The notes: a model not told the origin generated them from the letters alone. 64,000 nt of DNA from Afipia carboxidovorans OM5 (GCF_000218565.1 NC_015684.1:2108001-2172000), one strand, 5' to 3'; numbered from the stretch's first letter, positions 8,654 to 19,191 are shown. Numbers and translations are program-made.

Positions 8654-11600
8654 CTATTCCGCCGGAACGGCGCCCGGCCCCAGCCGGGACTCGCCGCGTA
8701 TCCAGAGTCGCGCCCGATCGATCAGCAGATAGATCACCGGCGTCGTGTAAAGCGTGAGGATCTGCGACACGATCAGGCCGCCGATGATGGTGACGCCGAG
8801 CGGCCGGCGCAACTCGGTGCCGGGACCGGTCGCAAGCACGAGCGGCACCGCCGCGAGCAAGGCCGCCATCGTCGTCATGATGATCGGGCGGAATCGCGCG
8901 AGGCTCGCGGCAAAGATCGCCTCCTCCGAATTCATGCCGTGCTGCCGCTCGCCTTCAAGCGCGAAGTCCACGATCATGATGCCGTTCTTCTTGACGATAC
9001 CGATAAGCAAAATGATGCCGACGAAGGCGATCACCGTCAGCGGCAATCCGGTTACGAGTAGAGCAAGCAGTGCGCCGAGGCCCGCGGGCGGCAGCGTCGA
9101 GATGATCGTCAGCGGATGCGCGAGGCTCTCGTAGAGCACGCCCAGCACGATATAAACCGCAACCAGCGCGCCGAGGATGAGCAGCGGCTGGCGGCTCGCC
9201 GCCTTCTGGCTGTCGGCCGCGTTGCCCTCGAACGTGCCGCGAATACCCTCCGGCATGTGCAACTCGGCGACAGCGCGCCGGATGTTTTCCGTCGCGGTCT
9301 CAAGCGGCACGTCGGGCAGCGTGTTGAACGAGATCGTCGTCGAGGGGAACGATGCCGAATGCCGCACCGCGAGCGGCGCAAGCCCACGGCTCATATGCAC
9401 CAGCGTGGACAGCGGCACCTGCGTGTTGTTGGCACCCGCGACATAGATATGCGCGAGGCTGGCTGGATCGCCCTGAAACTGCGGGGCGACTTCAAGAATG
9501 ATCTGGTACTGGTTGCGCTGGGTGTAGACGTAGGAAATCTGCCGCTGCGCAAAAGCGTTGTTCAGCGCGTTATCGATATCCTGAATATCGGCGCCGACGC
9601 TCGCCGCCATCTTGCGATCAATCTTAAGATTCAACTGCAGTCCGCCGGGATCAGAGTCACTCGAAATGTCGGTGATGCCCTCAACCGTCTCCATCCGCTT
9701 CGCAACCAGCGGACCCCATTTTCGCAGCAGGTCGAGGTCGGCACTTGCCAGCGTGTACTGGTAATTGGAATCGCTCTGCCGGCCGCCCGCGCGAATGTCC
9801 TGCGCCGCCACCATGAACAGCCGGATGCCCGGAATTTTTCCGAGCTCGCGCCGCAGCCGGTCGATCACCAGCGCGGTACTGACGCCGCCGCGTTCCTCCG
9901 GCGGCTTCAGCGCGATAAACATCGTGCCGCGGTTGGAGCCACCCAGGAATGAACTTCCGCCGAGCGAAGAACCGATGGTGGCGACGGCGGGGTCGGCCAT
10001 CACGATATCGGCCACGCGCTGCTGCAGCGGCAGCATCGCCTGAAACGAAATATCCGCCGAGGCACGCGTCGAACCGAAGATAAAGCCGCTGTCGTCGGTC
10101 GGGAAATAGCCCTTCGGCAGCTTGGCGTATAGCACCACGGTGAGCGCGATGCTCGTGAAGAAGACAAGGATCGTCAGGATCGGCATCTTCAGGACGGCAC
10201 GCAGGCTGCGTTCATAGAACCGCAGCACGCGCGACAGCACGCCCTCGACCAGCCGATCGAAGCGGTTCTCCTTCTCGTTATGCGCGTGTTTGATGTACTG
10301 CGCGCAAATCATAGGCGTCACGGTCAACGACACAACCGTCGAAACCGCGATGGCGAACACGAGCGTCAGCGAGAACTCGCGCAGCAGCCTCCCGACGATG
10401 CCTTCCATGAAGATCAGCGGCGTGAACGCTGCAATCAATGACAGGCTGATTGACAGCACCGTGAATCCGATCTGCTTGGCGCCCTCCAGCGCCGCGCGCG
10501 CGGGCGTCATGCCCTGCTCCAGATTGCGGTGCATGTTCTCGATCATGACGATGGCATCGTCGACGACGAAGCCGATCGAGATCGCGAGCGCCATCAGCGA
10601 CAGGTTGTCGATGGAAAACCCGGCCGCCCACATGCCCGCGCAGGTGCCGGCCAGCGCCAGCGGCACGGACACACCGGCGGCGATGGTCGGCACGCCGCGC
10701 CGCAGGAATATGAACACGACCGCCATCACCAGAAGCGCGGTCGCGCCGAGCGTCCACTGCATGTCCTCGACACTGGCGCGAATCGTGCCGGTGCGGTCCG
10801 TCAGCGTCGAAACCTCGACGCCTGCCGGAATCCACTGCTTGAGCTGGGGCAGCAGGTCCTTGATCCGGTCCACGGTGTCGATGACGTTGGCATCGCTCTG
10901 CTTGGTGATCTGCAGCAGCACCGCGGGCTGCTTGTTGAACCAGGCGATGGAGCGGCTGGAACGCGTCGCATCGATCACGGTTGCGACGTCCGAGAGGCGG
11001 ATGAAATTACCGTTCGAGGCCTTGATGACGATGTTCTTCAGTTCCGCAGCCGTACGCATCTGCGGATTGAGGCCGAGCGTTTCGCCCTGACGGCCGCCGT
11101 CGAACATGCCGATCGGGCCGAAGGCGTTGGCGCCGACGATGGCGGCGCGCACCTGCTCGGTGGAAATCCCCGCATTGGCGAGCAGCATCGGATTCATCTG
11201 CACCCGGATCGCGGGCTGATCGGCACCGCTCACCGTCACCTCGCCCACGCCCGGCACCTGCGCGATCCGCTGCGCGATCACGGTATCGGCGATATCGTAG
11301 ATCGCGCTTGGCGACATTGTTTTCGACGTCAGCGCGATAATGAAGACCGGTGTCGCCGCTGTGTTCGCCTTGCGCACGTTCGGCAGTGACGGCAGGTCGC
11401 TCGGCAGATCAGCAAGCGACGCATTGATCGCCGCCTGCACGTCGCGCGCCGCCTTGTCGATGCTGCGGCCGATGGCGAACTGCATCTGGATACTCGTCGA
11501 ACCGAGCGAACTCGACGACGTGATCTGATCGACGCCCGCAATCTCGCCGAGCCTGCGTTCCAGCGGCGCCGCCACGGTCGCCGCCATCACCGACGGATCG

Positions 11601-11761
11601 GCTCCGGGCCGCGAGGCCGAGATTCGGATCATCGGAAAATCGACGTTCGGGATGCTCGCAACCGGCAGGTTCACATAGGCGACGGCGCCCACCAGAAACA
11701 GGCCGATCGCCAGCAGCGTGGTGCCGACCGGCCTGCGAATGAAGGGCTCGGAGATCGACAT
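8654..11761 (-). CDS. RND efflux pump, inner-membrane subunit (MdtC-like)
   Basis: 1035-residue proton-driven pump of the HAE1/AcrB family. It starts SEPFIRRPVGTTLLAIGLF with the first membrane helix and has a large periplasmic loop, then the TM4 proton-relay pair in GFVVDDAIVMIENM and the TM10 lysine region GIVKKNGIMIVDFAL. The short amphipathic C-terminal tail is normal. Its ATG directly abuts the TAG of the other RND gene. Two different RND proteins side by side is the MdtBC arrangement, in which a heterotrimer forms. Last gene of the four-gene operon; substrate range unknown. Confidence 0.92.
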   Translation of the reverse strand: MSISEPFIRRPVGTTLLAIGLFLVGAVAYVNLPVASIPNVDFPMIRISASRPGADPSVMAATVAAPLERRLGEIAGVDQITSSSSLGSTSIQMQFAIGRSIDKAARDVQAAINASLADLPSDLPSLPNVRKANTAATPVFIIALTSKTMSPSAIYDIADTVIAQRIAQVPGVGEVTVSGADQPAIRVQMNPMLLANAGISTEQVRAAIVGANAFGPIGMFDGGRQGETLGLNPQMRTAAELKNIVIKASNGNFIRLSDVATVIDATRSSRSIAWFNKQPAVLLQITKQSDANVIDTVDRIKDLLPQLKQWIPAGVEVSTLTDRTGTIRASVEDMQWTLGATALLVMAVVFIFLRRGVPTIAAGVSVPLALAGTCAGMWAAGFSIDNLSLMALAISIGFVVDDAIVMIENMHRNLEQGMTPARAALEGAKQIGFTVLSISLSLIAAFTPLIFMEGIVGRLLREFSLTLVFAIAVSTVVSLTVTPMICAQYIKHAHNEKENRFDRLVEGVLSRVLRFYERSLRAVLKMPILTILVFFTSIALTVVLYAKLPKGYFPTDDSGFIFGSTRASADISFQAMLPLQQRVADIVMADPAVATIGSSLGGSSFLGGSNRGTMFIALKPPEERGGVSTALVIDRLRRELGKIPGIRLFMVAAQDIRAGGRQSDSNYQYTLASADLDLLRKWGPLVAKRMETVEGITDISSDSDPGGLQLNLKIDRKMAASVGADIQDIDNALNNAFAQRQISYVYTQRNQYQIILEVAPQFQGDPASLAHIYVAGANNTQVPLSTLVHMSRGLAPLAVRHSASFPSTTISFNTLPDVPLETATENIRRAVAELHMPEGIRGTFEGNAADSQKAASRQPLLILGALVAVYIVLGVLYESLAHPLTIISTLPPAGLGALLALLVTGLPLTVIAFVGIILLIGIVKKNGIMIVDFALEGERQHGMNSEEAIFAASLARFRPIIMTTMAALLAAVPLVLATGPGTELRRPLGVTIIGGLIVSQILTLYTTPVIYLLIDRARLWIRGESRLGPGAVPAE

Positions 11762-14700
11762 CTACTGCATGCCCTCCGTCGCGCCCGCAACCGGAGGCGA
11801 CGGGTATTGCCCGGCGAGCGGCACAGCGCTTTCCAGCCGACGATTGATGCGGTCGAGCGCGAGATAGATCACCGGCGTGGTGTAAAGGGTGAGGATCTGG
11901 CTGACGATCAGGCCGCCAACAATCGACACGCCGAGCGGAAAGCGCAGCTCCGATCCGGTGCCAGTCTCGAGCGCCAGCGGCAACGCGCCGAACAGCGCAG
12001 CGAGCGTCGTCATCATGATCGGACGGAAGCGCAACAGGCACGCCTTGACGATGGCATCGTAGGCGGACAGCCCCTCATGGCGCTCCGCCTCCAGCGCGAA
12101 GTCGATCATCATGATCGCGTTTTTCTTGACGATACCCATCAAGAGAATGATGCCGATCAGGCCGATGACCGAGAGGTCCTGTCCGCACAGCATCAGCGCG
12201 AGGATCGCGCCCACGCCGGCCGAGGGCAGCGTCGAGAGAATGGTGATCGGGTGGATGTAGCTCTCATAGAGCACGCCGAGCACGATATAGATCGTGACGA
12301 TGGCGGCGATGATGAGCCACGGCTGCCCGGCGAGCGAACGGGCGAATTCGGCCGCGTCGCCGGAATAAAGCCCGGTGATGTTGCCCGGCATACCGATCTG
12401 CTTCTCGATTCTGTGCAGGGCATCAACCGCGTCACCCAGCGCCTCGCCGGGCGCGAGGTTGAAGCTCAGCGACACGGCCGGAAACTGCGCCTGATGCGAG
12501 ATCGCAAGCGGCGCGGTGGTCCGCGTCAGCGTCGCGACTGCGGAGATCGGCACTTGCGCGGTGCCGCCGCCGGTGGCGTTCGCCGCGCCCGGCACATAAA
12601 GCTTCGAGAGGATGTTCGGGTCGCGCTGGTCCTCGGGCTTTGCTTCCAGCACCACGCGATACTGGTTGGCCTGGCCGTAGATGGTGGAAATCTGCCGCTG
12701 GCTGAAGGCGTCGTTCAACGTGTCGTTGACCGCCTGCAGCGACACGCCGAGCTGGCCCGCGCGCTGGCGGTCGACGCTAAGCGCGGCGCGCAGGCCGCCC
12801 TCCTGCGCCTCGGATGAGACATCGCGGAAGATCCGATTACGCTGCATCTCGCGCACCAGCGCATTCGACCACTTCACCACCTCGCCACGGTCGGTGCCGG
12901 TCAGCGTGTATTGATACTGCGAGCGGCTCGACTTGGTGCTGATCTGAATGTCCTGCACCGGCTGGAAATAGACCGAAATGCCCGGCACAGCGGCGACACG
13001 CTGCTTCAGCCGTGCGATCACGCCGGTGACATCGGCCTTGCGCTCGCTTCGCGGCGTGAGATTGATGGTGATACGCCCGACATTCGGCGTGGGGTTGACC
13101 GCGCCGGCACCGATGCTCGACACGAGGCCCGTGACATCGGGGTCGGACTGGATTGCGTTCGACACCGCTGTCTGGCGCACTTGCATCTCGGCAAAGGAAA
13201 CGTCCTGCCCGGCTTCCGTCACCGCGACGATGGAGGCGGTGTCCTGCAGTGGCAGGAATCCTTTCGGCGCGATCACATAGAGCGCGGTGGTCGCGATCAC
13301 CGTGAGGAACACCACGAACAGCGTCAGTCGCTGATGCGCGAGCACGACGAGCAGCGTGCGGTGATAGAATTCGATGGAGCGATCGATGAAGTCGCTGACC
13401 GCGCGCAGGCCCGGCACTTCCCATTCCTCGCCGTGGCGCTTCAAGAGTCGCGAGCACATCATCGGCGTCAGCGTCAGCGAGACCACGGCCGAGGTGATGA
13501 CCGCGATCGTCAGCGTCAGTGCGAATTCGCGGAACATGCGCCCGACAAGGCCGGACATGAAGAGCAGCGGAATGAACACCGCGATCAGCGACACGGTGAG
13601 CGAAATCACGGTGAAGCCGATCTCGCGTGCGCCGCGCAGCGCGCCCTCCATCGCCGTTTCGCCGTTCTCCATGTGACGGACGATGTTCTCGATCATCACG
13701 ATGGCATCGTCGACCACGAAGCCGGTGCCGACGGTCAGCGCCATCAGCGAGAGGTTATCTAGGCTGAAGCCCGCGAACCACATCACGCCGAAGCTTGTGA
13801 TCAGCGATAGCGGCAGCGCGACGCCCGCGATGATCGTGGCGCGGATCGACCGCAGGAACAGCAACACCACCAGCGTTACCAGAATGACGCTCAGCACCAG
13901 CGTGAACTGCACGTCGTGCACCGAGGCGCGGATCGTCACCGTGCGGTCGCTGACGATGGTGAGGGTGACGCCCGCCGGGATCGCCTGCTGCAGCTTGGGG
14001 ATTTCCTTGCGGATCTGCTCGACGACGTCGATGACGTTGGCGCCGGGCTGGCGCTGGATATCGATGATGACGGCAGGCTTGTTCTTGTACCAGCCGCCGG
14101 TCTTGTCGTTCTCGAGCCCGTCAACGAGCTCGGACACATCGCCCACCGTCACCGGCGCATTGTTGCGATAGGCGATGATGACGTCCTTGTAGGCTTCGGC
14201 GCCAATCAACTGGTCATTGGCGGCGATGGTGTAGGCCTGCTGCTTGCCGTCGAGCGAGCCCTTCGGTCCGGAGACGTTTGCCCCGGCAATCGCCGCGCGC
14301 AGATCCTCCATGCCGATGCCGTAGGCGGCAAGGCGCGCGAGGTCGGCCTGCACCCGCACCGCGGGCTTGAGACCGCCCAGCACCGAGACGCGACCAACGC
14401 CGGTGATCTGCGCCAGCCGCTGCGCCATCAGCGAGTCAGCGAGGTCGCTCATCGCGCGCACCGAAATGGTGTCGGAGGTGAGCGCGAGCGTCATCACCGG
14501 CGCATCGGCCGGGTTCACCTTGGCGTAGGTCGGCGGGTACGGCAGGTTCTTCGGCAGCACGCCGGCGGCGGCGTTGATTGCGGCCTGCACGTCCTGCGTC
14601 GCGCCGTCGATGTCGCGGTTGAGATCGAACTGCAGCGAAATCTGGCTGACACCGAACGAACTCGTCGATGTCATCGACGACAGCGACGGGATTTGCCCGA

Positions 14701-14911
14701 GTTGGCGCTCGAGCGGCGCGGTGAGGAGCGAGGCTGCCACGTCCGGGCTTGCGCCGGGTAGCCGCGTCGTTACCTGCACGGTCGGGAAATCGACCTGCGG
14801 CAGCGACGACACCGGCATCCACCAATAGCCGAGCGCACCGCCGATCAAGAGCGCGAGCCCCAGGAGCGAGGTGGCAATCGGTCTGCGGATGAATGGTTCG
14901 GAAACGCTCAT
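11762..14911 (-). CDS. RND efflux pump, inner-membrane subunit (MdtB-like)
   Basis: 1049 residues from the ATG at 14911; a longer frame to 14974 overlaps the previous gene and adds non-conserved residues. N-terminus MSVSEPFIRRPIATSLLGLALLIGGALGYWWMP, then the proton-relay aspartates in GFVVDDAIVMIENIV and the lysine in GIVKKNAIMMIDFALEAERHEG. It resembles its neighbour but is clearly a separate paralogue, with its own periplasmic docking region. Seven bases separate it from the membrane fusion protein gene, and it touches the next pump gene with no gap, so expression is coupled. Confidence 0.92.
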   Translation of the reverse strand: MSVSEPFIRRPIATSLLGLALLIGGALGYWWMPVSSLPQVDFPTVQVTTRLPGASPDVAASLLTAPLERQLGQIPSLSSMTSTSSFGVSQISLQFDLNRDIDGATQDVQAAINAAAGVLPKNLPYPPTYAKVNPADAPVMTLALTSDTISVRAMSDLADSLMAQRLAQITGVGRVSVLGGLKPAVRVQADLARLAAYGIGMEDLRAAIAGANVSGPKGSLDGKQQAYTIAANDQLIGAEAYKDVIIAYRNNAPVTVGDVSELVDGLENDKTGGWYKNKPAVIIDIQRQPGANVIDVVEQIRKEIPKLQQAIPAGVTLTIVSDRTVTIRASVHDVQFTLVLSVILVTLVVLLFLRSIRATIIAGVALPLSLITSFGVMWFAGFSLDNLSLMALTVGTGFVVDDAIVMIENIVRHMENGETAMEGALRGAREIGFTVISLTVSLIAVFIPLLFMSGLVGRMFREFALTLTIAVITSAVVSLTLTPMMCSRLLKRHGEEWEVPGLRAVSDFIDRSIEFYHRTLLVVLAHQRLTLFVVFLTVIATTALYVIAPKGFLPLQDTASIVAVTEAGQDVSFAEMQVRQTAVSNAIQSDPDVTGLVSSIGAGAVNPTPNVGRITINLTPRSERKADVTGVIARLKQRVAAVPGISVYFQPVQDIQISTKSSRSQYQYTLTGTDRGEVVKWSNALVREMQRNRIFRDVSSEAQEGGLRAALSVDRQRAGQLGVSLQAVNDTLNDAFSQRQISTIYGQANQYRVVLEAKPEDQRDPNILSKLYVPGAANATGGGTAQVPISAVATLTRTTAPLAISHQAQFPAVSLSFNLAPGEALGDAVDALHRIEKQIGMPGNITGLYSGDAAEFARSLAGQPWLIIAAIVTIYIVLGVLYESYIHPITILSTLPSAGVGAILALMLCGQDLSVIGLIGIILLMGIVKKNAIMMIDFALEAERHEGLSAYDAIVKACLLRFRPIMMTTLAALFGALPLALETGTGSELRFPLGVSIVGGLIVSQILTLYTTPVIYLALDRINRRLESAVPLAGQYPSPPVAGATEGMQ

Positions 14912-14918
14912 GCGCGCC

Positions 14919-16181
14919 TCACCGTGGACCCTTGCCGCCCTTCCCGCCGCGCGGCTCACGTTTGCGCGGGGCAAGGTCCTGCGTCGGCACGGTGTCCTCG
15001 CTGCCGATCACCACCTTGGAGCCGTCGGAAAGATTGGCGAAGCCGGTCGTCACCACGCGGTCGGTCGGCGCAAGGCCCTTTGCGATCACCGCGGTGGTCT
15101 CGCTCTGCTGCGTCACGGTCACCGGCTTGGCGGTGACCGTGTTGTCCTCGCCGATCACATAGCTGAACGTGCCGGATGGCCCGCGCTGCACGGCAGCGGT
15201 CGGCACCGTCAGCGCCTGCGGCAGCGTTTCGACCTTGAGGCGGACATTGACGAACTGCCCCGGCCAGAGCTTGTGCCCGGCATTCGGGAATTCCGCCTTC
15301 ACCTTCACCGTACCGGTCGTGGGATCGACCTGATTGTCGATGGTGCGCATGATACCGGTATCGACCACGGTGCGGCCATCCTCGCCGAACACATCGACGG
15401 CAAGCTGCCCCTTGGCGGAGGCCGTGTTGACGCGGTTGATCTCCTGCTGTGGCAGGCTGAACTGTACGGCGATCGGCTGCAACTGCGTCAACACCACGAC
15501 GCCCGTGGCGTCGGAGGCATGGATGATGTTGCCCGGATCGACCTGCCGCAAGCCGGTACGGCCCGACAGCGGCGCGATCACCTTGGTGTAGCCGAGCGTC
15601 GCCTGCGCGTTGTCGATCGCGGCCTGATCGGACTTCACCAGCGCCTCGAGCTGGGCGACAGTCGCCTTCTGGGTGTCGGCCTGCTGCGCGGAGCCCGCCT
15701 TGGAGGCGGCCAACTGCTCGTAGCGCTTGAGGTCGAGCCGCGCATTGGCAAGCTGCGCCTCGTCCTGCGCCTTCTTGGCGACGGCCTGATCGTACTGCGC
15801 CTGGTAGATCACCGGATCGATCTCGGCCAGCACATCGCCCGCCTTGACGTCCTGTCCTTCGACGAAATTCACCTTCAGAAGCTTGCCATCGACCTGCGCG
15901 CGAACGGTCACGGTGTTGAGCGCGCGCACCTGACCGACGCCGTCGAGATAAACCGGCACGTCCTCGACCTTGGGCGTCGCCGCGAGCACCGGCACCGCCA
16001 TGTCGAAGCGCATGTGAGCGGCATCCTGGCTGCCGCCATAGAACCGCGACCAGCCGAGATAGCCGAGCCCCGCCACGATCACGAGCGCGATGAAAAGCGA
16101 GACCGTGCGCCGCCGCGCGCCGCCGGCGACCCGCGCGACGCTTTCGCTCACCTTGCCATTCTCGCCTGGCTTAAAGAGCAT
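14919..16181 (-). CDS. RND efflux membrane fusion protein (MdtA-like)
   Basis: 420-residue periplasmic adaptor that joins the pump to the outer-membrane channel. One N-terminal helix (VSLFIALVIVAGLGYLGW, about residues 27-44) anchors it. A lipoyl/barrel-sandwich half (VRAQVDGKLLKVNFVEGQDVKAGD), a coiled-coil hairpin rich in Ala, Gln and Lys (about 115-195), and the second half APLSGRTGLRQVDPGN follow. The tail KREPRGGKGGKGPR is basic and probably disordered. Its first 11 bases overlap the end of the outer-membrane factor gene. Confidence 0.92.
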   Translation of the reverse strand: MLFKPGENGKVSESVARVAGGARRRTVSLFIALVIVAGLGYLGWSRFYGGSQDAAHMRFDMAVPVLAATPKVEDVPVYLDGVGQVRALNTVTVRAQVDGKLLKVNFVEGQDVKAGDVLAEIDPVIYQAQYDQAVAKKAQDEAQLANARLDLKRYEQLAASKAGSAQQADTQKATVAQLEALVKSDQAAIDNAQATLGYTKVIAPLSGRTGLRQVDPGNIIHASDATGVVVLTQLQPIAVQFSLPQQEINRVNTASAKGQLAVDVFGEDGRTVVDTGIMRTIDNQVDPTTGTVKVKAEFPNAGHKLWPGQFVNVRLKVETLPQALTVPTAAVQRGPSGTFSYVIGEDNTVTAKPVTVTQQSETTAVIAKGLAPTDRVVTTGFANLSDGSKVVIGSEDTVPTQDLAPRKREPRGGKGGKGPR

Positions 16182-17664
16182 TCCCGGGCTCCCTCATCGT
16201 CGTCACCGTTCTCTGCTCCACTCTCGGTTCCCAGCCGCCGCCCAGCGCCTGGAACAGGCTGACATAGGATTGCAGCCACGCAAGTTGCGCCTGCAGCAGG
16301 GTATCCTCCGCCTGAAACAGGGTCTGCTGCGTATTCAGCACGGTGATGATGTCGGCCGTGCCCGCCCGTAACTGATCCTCCGACAGCTTGAACGCCCGCC
16401 GCGAGGAGGCCACCACCACGCGTTGCAGCCGCAGGCGTTGCGCCGTCTGCCGGATCGCGTCGAGCGCGGTGTTGACGTCCGAGAACGCCGAGATCACCGT
16501 CTTGCGATAGGTCTGCAGCAACTCGTCCTGCTGCGCCTTGGTCAGATCGAAATTGGCCTGGATGCGGCCAGCGTCAAAGATCGGCTGCGTCAGTCCCGCA
16601 GCCAGGTTGAAGAACGCCGATTGCGGCATGAACAGGGCCGACAGCGCCGCGCTCTGGTAGCCGCCTTGCCCGGTCAACTGAATGCTCGGAAAGAACTGCG
16701 CCCGCGCGCTGCCGACATTCGCGGTCGCCGAGGCCAACTGCGCCTCCTGACGGCGGATGTCCGGGCGCTGGATCAAAAGTTCGGACGGCAGGCCCGGCGT
16801 GACGCGCGGCGCCGAAACACGCCCAAGCGAGCCGCCGCGAATGTGCACGCGCTCCGGCGGCCGCGCCACCAGCGTCGCGAGGATGTTGAGGTTCTGCGTC
16901 AGCGTCTGCCGCAACGGCGGCACCGCCGCACGCTGGTTGGCCAGCAGGCTTTCCTGCTGAGCAAGATCGAGGTCGGAGCCCGTGCCCGCATCGACCCGCG
17001 CCTTGATCGCGTCATAGATGCGCTTGGCGCTCGCGATATTGCGCTCGGCAGTCGCGATCCGGTCCTGGGCCGCCAGCACCTGGAAGTAGGCATTGGCAAC
17101 ACTCGCCATCGCCGTCAGCGCTACGGTGTCGCGATCGTAGCGGCTCGCATTGGCGCTCTCTTCAGCGGCGAGCAGCGCGTCGCGGTTCTTGCCCCACAGG
17201 TCGATCTCGTAGCTCGCGCTGAGCGAGGTCGAATAGGTGTTGATCGTCCCGCGAGCGGCAACGGTGCCATTGTTGAGATAGCCGGATGACGATTTCGAGC
17301 GCGTCGCGGATGCATTGGCATCGAGTGTCGGCAGTAGCGCCGCGCCTGCCGTGCGCGTCATCGCATCGGCCTGCAGAAGGCGTGCGGTCGCGGCAGTGAT
17401 ATCGAGGTTGACGCGTTGCGCCTCCTCCATCAACTGCGTGAGTTCGGCCGAGCGGAAGCCGCGCCACCAGTCGAGCGTGGGCGGCGCGTCCTGCCGTTGC
17501 GGCGTGGCGTCCTTCTGGTACGCAACCGGAATATCGAGCGCGAGGTCCGGCAGGTCCTGCTTCATGATGCAGCCTGCAAGCAGGACTGCGACCGCACCGG
17601 CCGCGCAGACACGCGTGGCGGAGATGCGCAGGGCACGGAGGTGCGCCGCGTGCCGTGGCAGCAC
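16171..17664 (-). CDS. NodT/OprM-like outer-membrane efflux lipoprotein
   Basis: Outer-membrane factor of the efflux system, with two OEP repeats and strong alpha-hairpin character. An export signal ends in the lipobox VLLAGC, so the protein is probably lipidated. The open frame extends to 17832 but would give an over-long signal; the GTG at 17664 leaves 32 residues before the lipidated Cys and is chosen for that reason. Conserved parts include WWRGFRSAELTQLMEEA, SASYEIDLWGKNRD, RPDIRRQEAQLASATANVGSARAQFFPSIQLTG and TKAQQDELLQTYRKTVISAFSDVNTAL. First gene of the four-gene operon. Confidence 0.9.
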   Translation of the reverse strand: MLPRHAAHLRALRISATRVCAAGAVAVLLAGCIMKQDLPDLALDIPVAYQKDATPQRQDAPPTLDWWRGFRSAELTQLMEEAQRVNLDITAATARLLQADAMTRTAGAALLPTLDANASATRSKSSSGYLNNGTVAARGTINTYSTSLSASYEIDLWGKNRDALLAAEESANASRYDRDTVALTAMASVANAYFQVLAAQDRIATAERNIASAKRIYDAIKARVDAGTGSDLDLAQQESLLANQRAAVPPLRQTLTQNLNILATLVARPPERVHIRGGSLGRVSAPRVTPGLPSELLIQRPDIRRQEAQLASATANVGSARAQFFPSIQLTGQGGYQSAALSALFMPQSAFFNLAAGLTQPIFDAGRIQANFDLTKAQQDELLQTYRKTVISAFSDVNTALDAIRQTAQRLRLQRVVVASSRRAFKLSEDQLRAGTADIITVLNTQQTLFQAEDTLLQAQLAWLQSYVSLFQALGGGWEPRVEQRTVTTMREPGNAL

Positions 17665-18148
17665 GTCACCCCAACCCCTTGATCCGAACCCAAGCGCCAG
17701 TTGACCCATCCTCTGCAACGGCTCCCCTGGCGCCGGATCATCCATTCCGGCGGCCCTGAATCGGCCGCACGCATGCGTTGAGTGTCCGTTATGCCCGGAA
17801 ATGGCGCGAAGGTCTGCTGTCGCCACCTGCAAAAACAGGGATTCTTACCAAGATTTCATCGGATTGTGACCGATGAGCCCGTGCCAACGGCCCCATCCGG
17901 CGGCCTCTCCGCCGCATGTCCCTTTTCGGTTCCGGATCAGGCCACCACTCACCGGACATCAGCCTCTAACCGCATTACCGCGAGGGCAGTGATTCGCAGG
18001 CTGCGGCATGCCGCGCGCGACATGCGAGGCATGAATGTGCCTGTTCACACATCCATTTCTTCACAGAGCAGCATCTCACCGGCAGGCTTGTCGACCCGCG
18101 CAACGGCGACTAGGTTGAACTGACCCTTTCCTTTTCTGTCTGATCCCC
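17665..18148. other. Divergent intergenic region (efflux operon / cysteine synthase)
   Basis: About 480 bases between the chosen GTG of the outer-membrane factor and the cysteine synthase ATG. The part beyond 17832 has no plausible gene. It must contain promoters for both directions. I see no clear operator dyad and no adjacent regulator gene. Confidence 0.5.
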
Positions 18149-19186
18149 ATGCAAATCCGTCAAGACGTCATCGAAGCCATCGGCAACACGCCGCTCATCA
18201 AGCTCAAGCGCGCGTCCGAGGAGACTGGCTGCAACATTCTCGGCAAAGCCGAGTTCATGAACCCCGGACAATCGGTGAAAGACCGCGCGGCGCTGTTCAT
18301 GATCCGCGACGCGATGGAGCGCGGCACGTTGAAGCCCGGCGGCCTGATCGTCGAAGGCACCGCGGGCAATACCGGGATCGGGCTGGCGCTGGTCGCCAAT
18401 GCGCTCGGCTTCCGCACCGTGATCGTCATTCCGGAGACGCAGAGCCAGGAAAAGAAGGACATGCTGCGGCTATGCGGCGCACAGCTCGTCGAAGTGCCGG
18501 CCGCACCCTATTCCAACCCGAACAATTACGTCCGCCTGTCGGGCCGCCTCGCCGAGCAGCTTGCGAAGAGCGAGCCGAACGGCGCGGTGTGGGCCAACCA
18601 GTTCGATAATGTCGCGAACCGCGTGGCGCATATCGAGACGACGGCGCCGGAAATCTGGGAGCAGACCGACGGCAAGGTCGACGGCTTCGTCTCAGCAGTC
18701 GGCACCGGCGGCACGCTCGCGGGCACGGCGATGGGCCTCAAGGCGAAGAACCCCAAAATCCAGATCGGCCTCGCCGACCCGATGGGCGCTTCGCTCTACA
18801 GCTACTACACCACGGGCGTTCTCAAGGCCGAGGGCTCATCGATCACCGAAGGCATCGGCCAGAGCCGCATCACCGCCAATCTCGAAGGCGCGCCGATCGA
18901 TCGTGCCTATCAGATTCAGGACGCGGAAGCGGTGCAGATCGTGTTCGATCTCCTCGAGCATGAGGGGCTGTGCCTCGGCGGCTCGTCGGGCATCAACATC
19001 GCGGGCGCGATCCGCATGGCGAAGGAGCTCGGCCCCGGCCACACCATCGTGACGGTGCTATGCGACTACGGCACGCGCTACCAGTCGAAGCTGTTCAACC
19101 CGGACTTCATGCGCTCGAAGAATTTGCCGGTGCCGGAGTGGCTGGAGAAGACCAGCGCGATCAGCGTGCCTTACGAGAAGGTCTGA
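18149..19186 (+). CDS. cysK: Cysteine synthase A family protein
   Basis: 345-residue fold-type II PLP enzyme expected to make cysteine from O-acetylserine and sulfide. The PLP lysine is in NPGQSVKDR (Lys44), the asparagine loop reads GTAGNTGIGLALV (Ala where classical CysK has Ser) and the phosphate-binding loop reads VGTGGTLAG. The TAGNTGIG and PNGAVWANQFDNVANR features place it in a cysteine-synthase subgroup distinct from E. coli CysK, so another beta-replacement reaction is possible. Start ATG begins the conserved MQIRQDVIEAIGNTPLIKL. Followed by a dispersed repeat. Confidence 0.85.
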   Translation: MQIRQDVIEAIGNTPLIKLKRASEETGCNILGKAEFMNPGQSVKDRAALFMIRDAMERGTLKPGGLIVEGTAGNTGIGLALVANALGFRTVIVIPETQSQEKKDMLRLCGAQLVEVPAAPYSNPNNYVRLSGRLAEQLAKSEPNGAVWANQFDNVANRVAHIETTAPEIWEQTDGKVDGFVSAVGTGGTLAGTAMGLKAKNPKIQIGLADPMGASLYSYYTTGVLKAEGSSITEGIGQSRITANLEGAPIDRAYQIQDAEAVQIVFDLLEHEGLCLGGSSGINIAGAIRMAKELGPGHTIVTVLCDYGTRYQSKLFNPDFMRSKNLPVPEWLEKTSAISVPYEKV

Positions 19187-19191
19187 TTTTA

